Source: Oncomelania hupensis
Lineage: Eukaryota > Mollusca > Gastropoda > Littorinimorpha > Pomatiopsidae
NCBI GenBank assembly: GCA_036898135.1
Contig: CM072515.1
Coordinates: forward strand, 20,684,937-20,748,936
DNA length: 64,000 nucleotides
Reading direction: 5' to 3'
Shown: positions 1 to 12,761 of the stretch, one piece after another
Numbering within the stretch: the stretch's first letter is position 1
Layout of the letters: each line of letters starts with the position of its first letter
Notes under the pieces: generated by a model
The model's input: the letters and a program-made list of their open reading frames with translations, nothing else
What the model was told of the DNA's origin: nothing
The model's database searches: none
Program-made: the position numbers and the translations under genes

Positions 1-300
1 CTGGGAAAACGTGTTTGAAAGGCCTTTGAAATGGAGTGCTACCGTAGAATGCTGCAAATCGCGTAGTACGAACACAAGACCAACGAGTACGTCAATAAAC
101 TGGTCACATCGCTTGCGGGCCCTCAGGAAACACTTCTTTACATTGGGAAGAGGAGAAAACGGACGTGGTGTGGTCACGTAACGGGGCACGATACCCTTGC
201 CAAAACAATTTGAAGGAGGCTGGCGCAGAGGAAGGCAAAGGAAGAACTGGACAGATTATTTAAAAATATGGATAGCGCCGGACATGTCACACCTCCTGAC
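1..300 (+). pseudogene. Decayed C-terminal end of a non-LTR reverse transcriptase
   Basis: Translation gives ECYRRMLQIA, then a stop, then HKTNEYV and WCGHVTGHDTLAKTI. This matches the post-RT C-terminal region (CYRRML, then W-GHV) typical of RTE/Proto2-like non-LTR elements. In-frame stops show it is dead. It is related to, but distinct from, the family A copies later in the window. The element starts outside the window. Confidence 0.6.
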
Positions 301-1860
301 AACAACAACAAACAGGCTGAAGTGGTGAAAACTCTCCGTAACAGCCTCCCTTATGTCTTCCAAAAATCCCGACAGGCTGAGGGATTAGGTGGATAGATTT
401 GATCAGACTTGATTTGGTTTAAACTAAGACTATCGACTCGTATTGTATGTAACGTGCGAGTTTTGCGTTAAATTAAATATCTATATACCTAACTATGAAT
501 AATGTAATGTAATGAGTGTGTGCGTGTGGCTTTCTGACGCTCAGTCTAAAGGTGCATGTTCGATCTCTGTTTACTCTTCCATCCACCACCACACACGTGC
601 TTATAAACAAGGACAAAGACTACACATATATCTCTCTTTGCCCTTCTGTTTCATTATTTCCTTACTCGTTCATATACAACAATATTAAATCATACAATTC
701 GTATACATCATACACGCAAGTTCATAAGTGGCTTATAGGCTAATATTACAAATCACAGCACTTATTCAGTCAGTGGCTAATACGGAGGTCATTGTCTCTT
801 TCTTGAGACGTCACATGCCTCTATACAATGTTCTGATGTTGTCACAGTCAATAATGACACACTGACGACTTGACGGAGATTCCTGATCTCTCAGTATTAA
901 TTATTAATGACTTTACTCACTGTTTCACAGACAATCACTAGGCACGGTATTCTCGGCCGAAGCTAGGAACAGATAGCTACCCTTGGGGAACACTGCAGGT
1001 GATCCTGTAGCTTAGGTCTGGAGATTTACTTCGCCCACCGTTGCTGCACGTCTGCACCAGTGATGGTTGGTCGAAGGAGAGATGATGGCGTTGAGGGTGT
1101 CCACATCTGGTCTTATAGACGGACGTCACAAGGACAGCTCCATCAGCCACACACCAGGAAGTTTCCACTCTGATCCTGCCGCTGTATACAACATTTATAC
1201 AATCATAAATTGTGCTCTTATGCTTAAAGAGTCTATATGCGTCTTTGACACATTATTAAATTTCAGATTGTTTGAAGATCCCTAGCCCTCTCTTTCGTAG
1301 AGTATCTTTTTTATGCCTCCACACTGATATAGTCACCATTGTCACATTTCTTATGACAATAACACCTATAGCCACTTTAACACAGTACACACATTGTGTA
1401 GCCTACAACACAATGAGCAATGAGCCAAACTTTATAATCACAGCTCACTTTCAATTTATAACATATTACTGCACATTCATTCATCATTAGATATAATAAT
1501 TACATGACCAAATACGGTATTTACATCAGTTACCGTACTTCATTTAAACAATGGATTCTTCTGCACTCCAATCACAATAATTCATAAAAAGCAATACTTT
1601 CCATTTTCGTATGAATAGCTTCACAGCTTATAATAAATACTGATAATAATAATAAATACCTGTATTATAGATAGTCTACATCTACACTCTTCCATTAGAA
1701 GAATCCCGATTTCCTAGAGCTCCAAAGAACACATCTTTTCCCGTCAACTGGCATGTACTCTCCGAATAAAAACAACTCACTCTAATATTTGTATTTCCAC
1801 ACGCAAACTTCCGGCCTAACGGTAGTGACGTCATAACATCTATTTATACAAACGTATACG
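301..1860. other. Noncoding DNA, probably intron or 5' flank of the IAP gene
   Basis: AT-rich sequence with only short open frames and no recognisable domain. The downstream exon at 1924 encodes only the second half of a BIR domain, so an upstream exon must exist. I could not find a BIR N-terminal half here, so this is most simply intron. Confidence 0.4.
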
Positions 1861-1923
1861 AAATGCATTCGTTACATTGTATTTTTACAGCTAAAGGTCA
1901 AGGCCCATTTTTTTTCCTCTCAG

Positions 1924-3425
1924 GTGCTGGAGACTCTGTGCTGTGTTTTTACTGCGGAGTGACCTTGAAAAACTGGCGGGAAGATGACGATGTTTGGGAA
2001 ACTCACGTCCGCTTCCGCTTCTCTTGCGACTACATCACGGCCATCAAGGGAGAAAATTTTGTCATCCAGACGCAGATTAAGCTCGGCAGACCCGGGTCTG
2101 GAGATGGCCAGGGTACTGGAGAAGGTAACAGAAGAGTTGAGAATGTTTTATCAACAGGTTTGTATGGATCCAACACGTCGGCATCATCACTGATTGCGTC
2201 AGGGGAAACATCTTCAATCGATTCAACATCCGCGGCTTCTTCAAGCAGTTCTGAGGCGCCGATTTCAACCTCGCTCGCGACCGCTTCAGGCAACAATTCA
2301 GTGGCAAGAAGGGCGACAGCAAGCACCAGTAATAGAACTACCTCTGCTGCTGTCAATAATATTAATACTAATGCATCCTCAGAAGCAATGACGAACAGCA
2401 GCAGAAACATGTCAGAAAGAGGAAATTTGGCAGGTCCTGTCTCGTTACCTGAGAATCCACGGTGTATTGCAAGATCCACCGTCTCATCAAGAAATGGCAG
2501 CTCACCTGCGTTTTCGCCCTTTTCTGCAACGTCTACTGGATCCTGTGCTGAGTGTCAGACATGTTCTGTTCAGCTTCCTGTTGCCGGACCGATTGTTATG
2601 ACTACAGAAGATCCATCTGTTCAAGGAAGAGCAGCTTTAAACCGAAACCGTGCCGAGTCCAGATGTAAACATGCGGCTGGCGCTGCAGTTACAACCGTCA
2701 GCCACGTCGAAGTGGGTGTGAATGGAGTCCCTCAGACAAGACAGGTAACAACATCAGTCTACCACAATGGACATGACGTTATCACCAGTTCCGCAGCTGA
2801 ACCATTTGTATCTATGACGCCCCCACTACCCTTCAAGGTCCAAACGGACGGTGACCAAGGCAGACGACTCCCAGGCGCTATAACCACTAGCCCACCACAT
2901 GATCGCACTAACCTTCTTGGCAGTGAATCTGGAGGAAGGCAAGCTCCAACTCATCAAAGTACGCCAGCTCCACTGCATGAATCTGAAACCGGAGAAAATC
3001 GGAACACAAGTACAGAGGGCAGAGATCATCTAGCACATTCACCAGCTCAACGTGACAACGTGCTAAGCTCTGACGACGGGGAAAGATCGCCAGCGCCAGC
3101 CACATTTTTAGCCGAGCAGAACCATACTTCAACACCTTCCTCCACGGTAATGACAGAGGTACCCACGACCACGGCTACACGAAGGCGAAGCAGACGACCC
3201 CAGAGCAGCAACGAGAGTGACGAGGTTTATTTCCAGCAACTGCAGGAGACTAACCGACGACTGCGACAACTGCGCAGGTGCCGCCTGTGTGGACAGAACC
3301 CCGTGGACACTATTTTCTTACCCTGTGGCCACCTGTGCACCTGCGAATCGTGCGCAGCTACGATTCGAGATTGCTGTCTTTGTCGTGACCGCATTAAGGG
3401 CACTGCTCATGTTTACCTTGAATGA
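1924..3425 (+). CDS. Inhibitor-of-apoptosis (IAP/BIRC-like) protein, last coding exon: partial BIR plus RING
   Basis: This exon encodes the C-terminal part of an IAP, a family that binds caspases or signalling adaptors through BIR domains and acts as a RING E3 ubiquitin ligase. It starts with the zinc-binding half of a BIR: CFYC, then His after 16 residues and Cys after 6, the classic C-x2-C-x16-H-x6-C set. About 400 residues rich in Ser, Thr and Asn follow without recognisable domains. A short basic helix (RRLRQLRR) leads into the RING: CRLC, CGH, then C-x2-C and CCLC. The last residues, IKGTAHVYLE, resemble the RING dimer tail of vertebrate IAPs. A strong acceptor (pyrimidine run ending ctcag at 1923) sets the start. 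An ATG at 1863 lies upstream in frame, but the N-terminal BIR helices are missing, so upstream exons are expected. Family is secure; the orthologue is not. Confidence 0.88.
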
Positions 3426-4411
3426 CTTATTTCACTTACTGAAACTCAAATTGAAGGACGATGAAAAGTAGCTGAAGCTGTATTCCAAGTGTTGCAGTGT
3501 CTGTATTCAAACTTCGGAAGTTGACTGTCATGGAGGATGAAAGGAATAACAGAATCTTAAAAAATAAGACGGATGAAACTCCTCGAACCGACATTCTGCT
3601 TCAAGAGGATACCATCAGTTGGCTACTATTTATCTGGAGAGCCTTCAACGTGAAGAATGGATGCTTTCATGGCCTTCATATCATGTTGTCTAGATTTACT
3701 GTTTATTGTTTAAATGTGGGTTGTGATCTGGTTTCAGGACGAAATATATTGTATCTTTCTACATAACGTACCAGTCATATGGTGTAGGTTCTTAGGGACT
3801 TTAATTATGCCGGGTCTTATTAATGTACATATTTTAGTGTGCTTAACACCTCAAGTTTGTGTTGATTTATATCCTAAACGGGAATGGTTTTGTTAAGAAC
3901 TCTCTGTAATATTTTGTCTTCAGGTTCATTTATAGCGCCTGTAGTTTTAAAGTAATGTAACAACCCAGACATGCTGTGAATGGAAATGTCGGCACGAATA
4001 TGCTCTGCTCTCTATATGTTATGTTCAAGTTCATGTTCAAGACATTTTATAAATGTATGTTTTTGCCATACTAAACGAACGAGCCATGAGCATAGTATTT
4101 TGACCTCCTCACATGCACATTTGCATTTTCAACACTTCCGTTTTCAAATGATAATGCAGAATTTAATCACAACATCTCTACAAATCAAAATTCAGTCTGC
4201 TGGGACTTATACAAACACTTGAGGGTGTACCAATGCGGCTGTAAGATATAACATTCAAAATTCTGTTTCTTTCACCATCAGGAACACAAAAGTACACAAA
4301 ATAAGTATTAGTATGCTTCGAAGCTGCATCAATTTCTTATTTGTATACTGCAAATGCTACAAAATAATTTTCGTAGCTGGAATTTAATTTGAAGTTTTTT
4401 TTTCTTTTTCT
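3426..4411 (+). other. Probable 3' UTR / downstream flank of the IAP gene
   Basis: AT-rich sequence after the stop codon at 3423-3425. Only short spurious frames are present and no AATAAA is visible in this stretch. The true 3' end cannot be placed. Confidence 0.4.
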
Positions 4412-4821
4412 TATCTGGAATTATGACTAATGTAACAGGTTCAACATCTTGCGACATGTTTATCAAATTATTCAGCAATGTCCTTGACAAACTTATTGTG
4501 AAGTTCCGCTTCTATCTGGAATTCTATGACTAATGTAAGAATTTCAACACCTTTCGACATGTTTATCAAGTTCTTCAGCAATGTCCTTGACAAACGTGTT
4601 CTGAGGTTCCGCTTCTATCTGGAATTCTATGACTAATGTTAGAGGTTCAAAACCTTGCGACATGTTTATCAAGTTCTTCAGCAATGTCCTTGGCAAACGT
4701 GTTGTGAGGTTCCGCTTCTATCTGGAATTCTATGACTAATGTTAGAGGTTCAAAACCTTGCGACATGTTTATCAAGTTCTTCAGCAATGTCCTTGGCAAA
4801 CGTGTTGTGAGGTTCCGCTTC
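4412..4821. repeat. Tandem repeat, about four copies of a 103-bp unit
   Basis: Units begin at 4412, 4513, 4616 and 4719, each opening with TATCTGGAATT and closing with GTTCCGCTTC. Copies 2-4 are exactly 103 bp and copy 1 is 101 bp. Copies 3 and 4 are virtually identical, which indicates recent expansion. Confidence 0.92.
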
Positions 4822-6528
4822 AATAGAACTACATTAGTTTACATATTATATACCCTCTTCCTGTTATATAATAGTTTGTATTAGTGTCAGCATTGCTTTA
4901 TTTTCCGTATAGACTTTTTATTTTTTTAAGCAACAGGTTTACAGATAGAATTACAAAAAAACTTAAACGCGGTACTAGCAGCTTATAAATATCCTTATGC
5001 TTCTATAAGTTTCAATCACATTATAATGTGTTTTGGTATCTCCATTCAAACCCTACTCTAAGTAAATATCTAGCTTAAATGTACAGAAAGTGGGGGTAGG
5101 CGGGAGAAGGGGGGGGGGTGCGTGAATCAGACCATCAACGTCATATTGCTGGACAAGATAAAAAGAAACAAAACTTGTTAACACAATGAACAGTATAACC
5201 TCTGGTTTGAATTGTTAATATTATAATATAAAGTGATCACATCTTCCAACACCTTTGTTCCAATTCAGTCATGTCTTGGAGACAAACACGTTGCAAGATG
5301 TTTTGTTACAAGTTCAAGTCGCGCTTTATTTTTCAGGCATATTTATAAATCAATGAATGTTTGGGATATGAAATACAATAATAAATAAATAAATAAATAA
5401 ATAAACTGTGCAGTTATGTGATCTTATTTGATTTTTACTGCGACATAATAGAAATTCGACCCGTTTTATCATACGTTTCCTCAGTCACATTTTTGTGTTG
5501 GGAATATTTTTTTCATTGAAGAGTTAGGTGGTCGACAAATGTTTATGGCTTGATCGATTTGTTTGGTAACACACAGAGAACGTTGGAGTGATTAGTTGCA
5601 CATGCTTGTAGAATGTTCCACATAATTTTTATTGGACTGATGACTGGACCTTTGCATACGGAAAAAGCTCAGGAACGGAAACAAAAACCGGTTTTCCAAG
5701 GTGTTTCATTATTTTCGTTGACTAGTCTACGTAGACTATATCCTTTAACGCTTGTCAAAGTTCACTGGTTGAATAGTTCATTAAAGCTGTCAACTGTTTT
5801 TGGTAAGCAGTAAAAACAAAGTTAAGATAGGTTGTGGATGAGGGAAAATCAACAACATGTAAATTATAGACAGCAACAAAATAGACATCAACGGCAATGG
5901 AAACTTTACCAAAAGCAGTTATAGACATTGCGTCCATATTTGTCCTCGTCTTCCCGGAACTTATATATAGAGTGTAGTGGACAAATGGGAGTGTATAAGC
6001 TAAGATAAAGTTTTAAAGAAAGTGTTTATTAACTTTGGCGCAGCGCTGTGGTTTTTTTTTTCTTTTTTATCTATAGCTGTTTTAAAGTAAAATGTAATCT
6101 CCCACCCGCACCCCTCAACCTCCAACCCCACTCTTCCCCACCTTTTTTTTTTTTTTTTTTTTTTACGACGAAAGTGGCCTGGCATTGTTAGGTTCTTTTT
6201 CAAACTTCATTCACAGATAACCGACGTGACAGGAAAGATTCTTCCGAGGAGTAGAACAAGGGCACGAATAGATTTAAGACATGCATCATCGTTTTAACAA
6301 GCTCTGTTATTTTCGTATCTGTCTTTGACGTATACAAATAAAATTTTTGTTTTCAGAAAGAAGGGGAAATTAACGTCTAGGTCATTATAGATTCTGCAAT
6401 GGTCACTATGTGTGATACTGTCCATGTTTTGGTCGTATGCTGAAATGCCTATGAGCTCGGATAGTTTTCATACATAACATTGGAGCAAACATAAATTAAT
6501 CAATAAAATAAATAAATAAAAAGTGCCA

Positions 6529-6559
<31 letters not shown>

Positions 6560-9378
6560 AATAAATTTAATTCACTACCGTTAGAATCTGCGGTTCTAAT
6601 ATTTCTGCTAAACTTACTCGGTATGATACTTCCAGGTATTGTTCATACGTTGAAAGGCTTATGAGCTCGGATAGTATGCATACTTTGTAGCTTTATCCAT
6701 TTTGTTTAAAATAAATAATTTAGAGGTGTAGGAGTAGGCTGGTACATAGGTCGGGTTACGGAATGCGGACTATTAGTATGGAATAAATACGATTCCAGAG
6801 AAAATTGGCGGAACCGAATTTGACAGTTTGTTTATGGCTTGCAGATAGGTCAGATAGACACCCATAAATACACGTTTTCACCTTTGCTTCTTTATAATAA
6901 AGCAGAGTCACAACAGCGTCGAGAAAATGAAACCCTTTTGACGATGCTTATTTTGTCGGTTATGTATGTGAGCGTATTGAAAAAGTACATTTAATGGCTG
7001 TCCATTTTGAATATACAAGAGGCTGGGTGGAGAAGTTTCCAGGCATATGTGTTCAGTATCATACGTTTGTCCACTACCGTGTTCTGCCTTACTGTCGAAA
7101 GACCGTCTGGCGAACGAACATAAATGGTGTGGTAGAACGTAGATGATTGCTAAATAAGCAGAACATTCTAGAACGTATGACGCTGTTTTAATAGGAACAT
7201 TGTGTTATGAAACTCTAACAAACAGAATAGTTGTTCGATAAACGTTGGCCTCTTTACTCCGTGGCTACGGAGAGCCCTTGCCTTATCTTTAAAATAGGTA
7301 TTACGGATGCAAGGGCAGGTAACTCTTCCGAGCGGATCGCGATCTCTAAGTTTACCGCTGATAACAGGGTCCGATTACGGTCTCAAACGGCTATGCGCAG
7401 TGATTGAGGAGACACTGGCGCAGCCCAGTAAATATTTTTTGTGGGAAAGCATTTTCAACTTCGTTAAAAGAATTTTTTTTGTTTGCCTAATAAAAATTGC
7501 TTGCCTCTAAATTTGGTTTTATTAGGTAACCTGATGTGTCTTTTAAACAATACAGCAAAAAATTACACTTTTTGAGCGTTCAACCTTTAAAATTATACAA
7601 AATTCAAGGCCACACGACTAATGGTTACACCCCTTCCGAGTAGTCGCCATTTTGTTTTTCATTCCTTGTCACGGCTTCGCAAACACGCATTCAGATTAGA
7701 ACTCATGCGTTTCACATAAAGTTATGAAGTTATGTTAACACCAGGGGTGAGCTTTGTTTGCAAAACAATGTGATTTCTTCTTTCATGTTTATTTCTGTGA
7801 ATTTTGCAAGATCTTTGTTTTGCATAGTTAATTCTCGAATGAGTTAGGCCTACTACTATAGTATTTATTCTTGTACCTCAGTACGGCAGTAACAATAGTA
7901 GGCCTACTACTAGGTCTGTAAGTGGTGGGTTAATGTCGCTTGATTGTTTACAAATACCAAGTTATAACTATTAAACACAATTTAGGCTATTAATGTATTA
8001 TTTTTGTGTTGTATTTTACTCCAGAACTCCCAAAAGATCTTCATCTTGTCGAACAATTAATTACTATTTATTATTAATGTATATTTTGCTGAAACTGGCA
8101 ATTTTTTTTTTGAGACTACTAGAGGGTACTGCAATTTGTTGTGTAAATACAGTGCCTTTGTATGCACTTTTGTATTAATTTTAGACACCCGAGCCACTTT
8201 TGGGAAAAAAACGTGTTTTATTTTTGTGTGAGGGTTACCAACTTTGAACAGTTAAATGAGTGCCTTAATATTGACAGATTTTTACAATTAAAATTTTGTT
8301 AATCTTCTAAAGGTCTGTACTATATAACGAAAACAAAATAAAAAAATCCTGAACCAAAATAAAATTTTCTTTTGTAATTTTTAATTTAAAACTGTGGATA
8401 TCTCTAGCCCATGTCTCAAATCTAACCCAAGCACTGTCCAACATACTGGGATACCTTTAGGCTCCACTACTAACCTTAATCTCACTATATTACTATTAAA
8501 CCAAATTCCTTAAAAGAGGTAATGAAGATAAATTCCTTATTGAAGGTAATAAATATGTATTGTATGGTATAAACCAAGCACTATCTAAGAAAAAAAAATC
8601 AAATTAGACCCAAAACCTAACCCTAGTCCGAATCCTAATCAAAGCTCTTACAATGACGTCTTCCCCTTGACCCAAGAGCTCGTAGCGCGAAGAGGGTATT
8701 TGACGTTTATCAAACCGTATTCTTTTTCTAAGAATGTTCTCGTGCAATGCAGACTTTTGAAACAATGCCCTATGTTTTACGATAATTAGTATTATCAATG
8801 CTTTGTGTACTATCGCTCCAAAGAACTCTTGTGTACAAAGCGCCATTTCCTTATCCATAGTGAGTTCTACAGACTGTTGAATAAATCGTCTTAGAACAAA
8901 GATCTGTGGGTAATTTGTAGATAATTATTACGTATTTCTATATGCACTTTGTGTGTAATTATCACCAGTGAGATGTCAACTTGATTGCATGTTTTCTCAA
9001 ATATTTAAGTATTGTCTTTTAGCATTTGCAGTGCACGTTCCATAGACGTAATTTTTACATTTAATGTTTTCCAAAATTGTACCCTTTTGCTTTTTTAAAG
9101 ATATTATTTATAACGCTTATTACTGTAGTAAATATATCCATTTAAGGATATGAAGTAGTGTTTTCCTCAGCTTTTCAAGTATTTTTGTTTCAACGTAAGC
9201 TATTTAATACATGTTTGTGTCGTGTCATTTAATGTTTTCAAATATTAAATCGCTGGCTTTCAAAAGAGCAGTTAAGTACATAAGTATTGTTTTATGTACA
9301 TCTGCTTAAAATATTGATGTTGTAGCGCCTTTTATCGACTTATCCATAGACGAGCTGTGCATTAAGTGTTGTAATGGT
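4822..9378. other. Noncoding AT-rich stretch
   Basis: No gene seen. It holds short (AAAT)n arrays near 5380-5405 and 6485-6560, a poly-T run near 6143-6164, and a G-run near 5108. Reading frames are all short and lack domain signatures or paired splice signals. Confidence 0.5.
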
Positions 9379-9507
9379 TCAATACAAATATATAGTATTC
9401 TTTATGTGCTTGACAGCAACAGCAGGTCGCACGTTTTGTGTTTCCCGCTTTTTTGAAATAACAATGATTGCCAAGATCACCACAACTGGTGCAGTAATCC
9501 ATACATA
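9379..9507 (-). CDS. Candidate terminal exon encoding a transmembrane helix and short tail
   Basis: Downstream of an acceptor-like ttcttctctag on the minus strand, one frame reads WITAPVVVILAIIVIS followed by KKRE and ends at a TGA after 42 codons. A 16-residue hydrophobic run with an adjacent basic stop-transfer patch is typical of a single-pass membrane protein. It lies 5 kb downstream of the receptor stop codon. The acceptor would be phase 0, unlike the phase-1 introns of that gene, so it is not an obvious alternative last exon. It may belong to a decayed paralogue or be chance. Confidence 0.28.
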   Translation of the reverse strand, partial: YVWITAPVVVILAIIVISKKRETQNVRPAVAVKHIKNTIYLY

Positions 9508-9701
9508 CTAGAGAAGAAAAATAAATAAATAGGGAGACCGACAAACAAACAGATAGACAGATAGATCGAGAATCTATTCTACTTGGTTAATGCACAGGCC
9601 TGTGCTCTGTCTGTCTCAATGTCCATGTATCTGTTCAGACCTTACCGATCGTTGCACACAATTTAGGTTTCTGCAGCCTCTGTTTGTCTGCCGGTGAGGC
9701 A

Positions 9702-9984
9702 AGGGACCTCATAGCCTGTGGGGGTGCAGGGGTTTCTGTGTAAATAGTATCCCCACTTTCTGGAAATTTAGTGCTTTAAATTCCCACTGTCGCTGTCTTT
9801 CTCCTTTGCTCTTTCTCATACCTATTCTGTTCTATCAATCTACTATACTATCTTCTTCGCTAGACCAGTCACCTACCTTTTTTTCTTAAACATTCTTCCG
9901 GGACAAAACTCCTCATTTGTGTGTGAGGTCTGTTGGATCAGCTTGTTAATATTGGACGCTTTCTGCCTAATGGTCACTAGGGCT
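9702..9984 (+). repeat. Family B repeat, 5' part
   Basis: Nearly identical to the start of the complete copy at 51027-51597, including TAAATAGTATCCCCACTTTC and the run to TAGGGCTTCC. The match stops abruptly here and resumes at about 11029. Confidence 0.85.
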
Positions 9985-11028
9985 TCCAGTAACGCGAGCA
10001 GGTCCACCAATGTAACGCGAGCTGTGCGTTAACTTTTGAGAGCTAACTAAACTAACTAAACTACTTTTCTATCTGCACGGGGATCGGGCCTTAACTAAAA
10101 ACAATCATAATCAATAATACGCACAAAACAGAACAGGTCTCACTGCCATCCAAAGACACTGTCTATCATTTAACCGAAGAAACAAAATTCAATTCCATAA
10201 TGCATTCATTTTAATAACCTATGCCTAATACATTGCAATCATCAAACATAAAATCCGCATGCACATATAAGCAACAAAAGAAAGAAGTTTTAATAAGTTT
10301 TTGTTGTTACCTCATCTTCAAAGCCTGTGTTCACTTCACTTCCCGAAGGATCTAACCTTACACCAAGTCTCAAAATAAAACTTAGGGATTAGCATTAGAA
10401 CACTCGCAAGACTGGACCCGGCAGGCTGGGACCCCAGTAGGATTGGAACGTGGCCTTCGTAATAATCTATTACGAAGGCCACGATTGGAATCTCATCAGG
10501 AATTGGCCCTCTCCTTTAGACTCTCATTTTTTACCCCCTTTTTTTAGACTCTGATTTGCTGGATTCTCGGCTCCCTTATAACCCTAACCTATCTGCTACA
10601 TGGTCCAATCACATGCTACCACTGGCCACTGCCCTCTCCACAAAAGGCAATCCACTGAGTCTACGTCACCAACCACTTTCTTTGTCCAGCAGTTTGCACC
10701 TATCCCCTACCTGACAGGCTCATGGGCAAGCCTTGCTGGACCGTAGGTACCGCTTACCGCATGTTAGTTTACCATTACCATTCGCCCCAACCTGCAGTAA
10801 ACAGGCCTGGCAGTAGGTGGTACCGACCACATAAACATTTTGTTATAGCTTACAGTAAACAACTCTTGATCCTAACCTAGTTTATAGCATATGCCATCTA
10901 CGTAAACATTCTTTCTTCAGCTTGCAGTAAACATGTCTGGCATGGAGTTTCTTGACGACACCGTGTAAACAAATACGCAAACATTTAACTCTCCGCCAAT
11001 ACTAATGCATTCCCGTGACCACAGCAAA
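9985..11028. mobile_element. About 1 kb sequence inserted in a family B repeat
   Basis: The family B copy is interrupted exactly here compared with intact copies, so this kilobase arrived later. The left edge holds two close copies of GTAACGCGAG. No transposase frame and no clear terminal repeats are visible. It contains the small palindrome at 10449-10483. Confidence 0.55.
10449..10483. repeat. Perfect 16-bp-arm hairpin flanked by an 8-bp duplication
   Basis: Arms at 10449-10464 and 10468-10483 are exact reverse complements with a 3-base loop. GATTGGAA stands directly before the left arm (10441-10448) and again at 10483-10490, overlapping the last base of the right arm. Confidence 0.9.
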
Positions 11029-11340
11029 AGGTTACATATTATTTAGCAATGTAGGCGTTTTATATGTATGCGTTTTGTTGATATTTTATAATGATGTTTG
11101 TATTCTATTTTTAGTTTTTTGTTCAATAAATTAGAGTATAGCCTCAGCGTCCCCTGCGTGGGATGCCTTTATTGTAAAGTGACCGGCTGGTGGAGTGCCT
11201 TCAGTGTTACCACTGGGGTTGTTTCAGCAGATCTTTTATGCGGATCAGGGGCGAGTCCTCTTTTAGCCAAGTTGTGGTCTTGATTTTGTGGTCCTGATTC
11301 GGCTCTTAGCATCCGCTGGACCCTGTAAGCAATGAATAAC
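11029..11340 (+). repeat. Family B repeat, 3' part with tail
   Basis: Continues the copy begun at 9702, from TATTATTTAGCAATG to the shared 3' end (GGTCCTGATTCGGCTC, then GTCCGCTGG-like sequence) and a short ATAACTAACTAAC tail. Confidence 0.85.
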
Positions 11341-11344
11341 TAAC

Positions 11345-12712
11345 TAACTATAAATAGATACAAAAGGTTGCTACCGCTTTTCTATCGAGGATCCATTCTA
11401 ATGGGTCAACGTCCCTTTGGTCAGAAATATAGACTATGATGATTATCAGTAACAACTGCAACGCAGTACTAGTATATAGTATACTAGTATAGAGTCAGTC
11501 TAGCTACTTCTGCGATCGTGCGATCTTCTGTAGGCAAATGTTCGTGCGCTTAAATAGATTTCCATTCATCCATTTATTCATCAAATAAGACCCTTCTGCT
11601 TGCCCTGTGCTCTAACTGACTGTTTGTCTCACCGTTTGTTTTATCCTAACGTGTTTGTTCTCAATCTTGCACACGCAGACATAAATAATGCCGTGTACAT
11701 GTTTCATTGTTTATAAATGTCGCTTTGTATATTCATGTGCAACCAAAATAAAATATAGATTATATTTTATATTCAAAATGCAGAACACTTTATACGTGAC
11801 ATAGAGAGAACATGATAAACAGCCTATTCCAAATTGTGCACGCTAATCTAATTCATATATTGTACAATTTTCATTGTTTAAATATTCACTTTATTTGCTA
11901 AAAGAAACAAATTACACATAACCGATCGTCCAATAACAGGCAGTATTTGTTGTATTGTTACATATTTGTACACGTTTAACAGATATAGATAGTAGCCAGA
12001 TATTGTGTTGTAGTGTATTATATTGTGTATTTGAAGACCTATTTTCTATTGTACTTTTCTAGGTATAGTAACCTAAACGTAAAACTTGTTGGTCGTTTAT
12101 TGTATTTTATTGTATTGCCACACTCAAATATGTTTTGTATTGCATTGTATTGTACTGTATTGTATTGTTGTAGTCCTCTTGTCTATTGTGATTTACCAGA
12201 TGTAGCAGCCTAAACATAAAACTTCTCTGTATAATTGTAGACTTGTTTTTCAATAGTAGTTTACGAACAAGAACCGTTGGCGCAGTTCCTGCATCTTGAT
12301 CGTAAAAAATTAGAACTTATTTTAGTGTATGCAATGTACAATTATTCATGGTATTCTATTGTGCATGATTGTATAAAATTTTATGGTTAAAGGTTTTAAA
12401 CACTAATTGTTGAGCCAATATTTGAATTGTACTTGTAACCTACCATGCAGGTATTATATTTTTAAGTATGTTTCAATTTACCTTTTAGATCATAATTATG
12501 CACGCTCAGGATAATGATATATGTGTAGATCGGTATTATTATTGTGGCAATTTTTAACCCTACTTTATTGTTGTATTTAAGAAACTGTAACCGTATTTTA
12601 CTTTTTTGTGCTCACTATATCACCGTTTGACTATTACAACATTTTTTCCAACAGAAAAAAAATACATTAATTGAATTTATCTTTGATATTTCGATATTAC
12701 TTTCAATAATAG

Positions 12713-12714
<2 letters not shown>
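11345..12714. other. Noncoding AT-rich stretch
   Basis: No gene seen. The part near 12000-12190 is built from loosely repeated TATTGTATTG-like pentamers, resembling the 3' tails of the LINE/family B elements. Confidence 0.45.

Positions 12715-12756
<42 letters not shown>
12715..12756. repeat. (CT)n microsatellite
   Basis: About 21 dinucleotide units, followed by imperfect CT-rich and CA-rich sequence to about 12840. Confidence 0.95.

Positions 12757-12761
<5 letters not shown>

Noticed and set aside
1863..1923. ATG at 1863 as the true start of the IAP protein
   Set aside because: The first 20 residues do not match the N-terminal BIR helices, and a strong acceptor at 1923 abuts the conserved part. 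An upstream exon is the better explanation.
4412..4821. CRISPR-like array
   Set aside because: Contiguous 103-bp tandem units without unique spacers in eukaryotic DNA.
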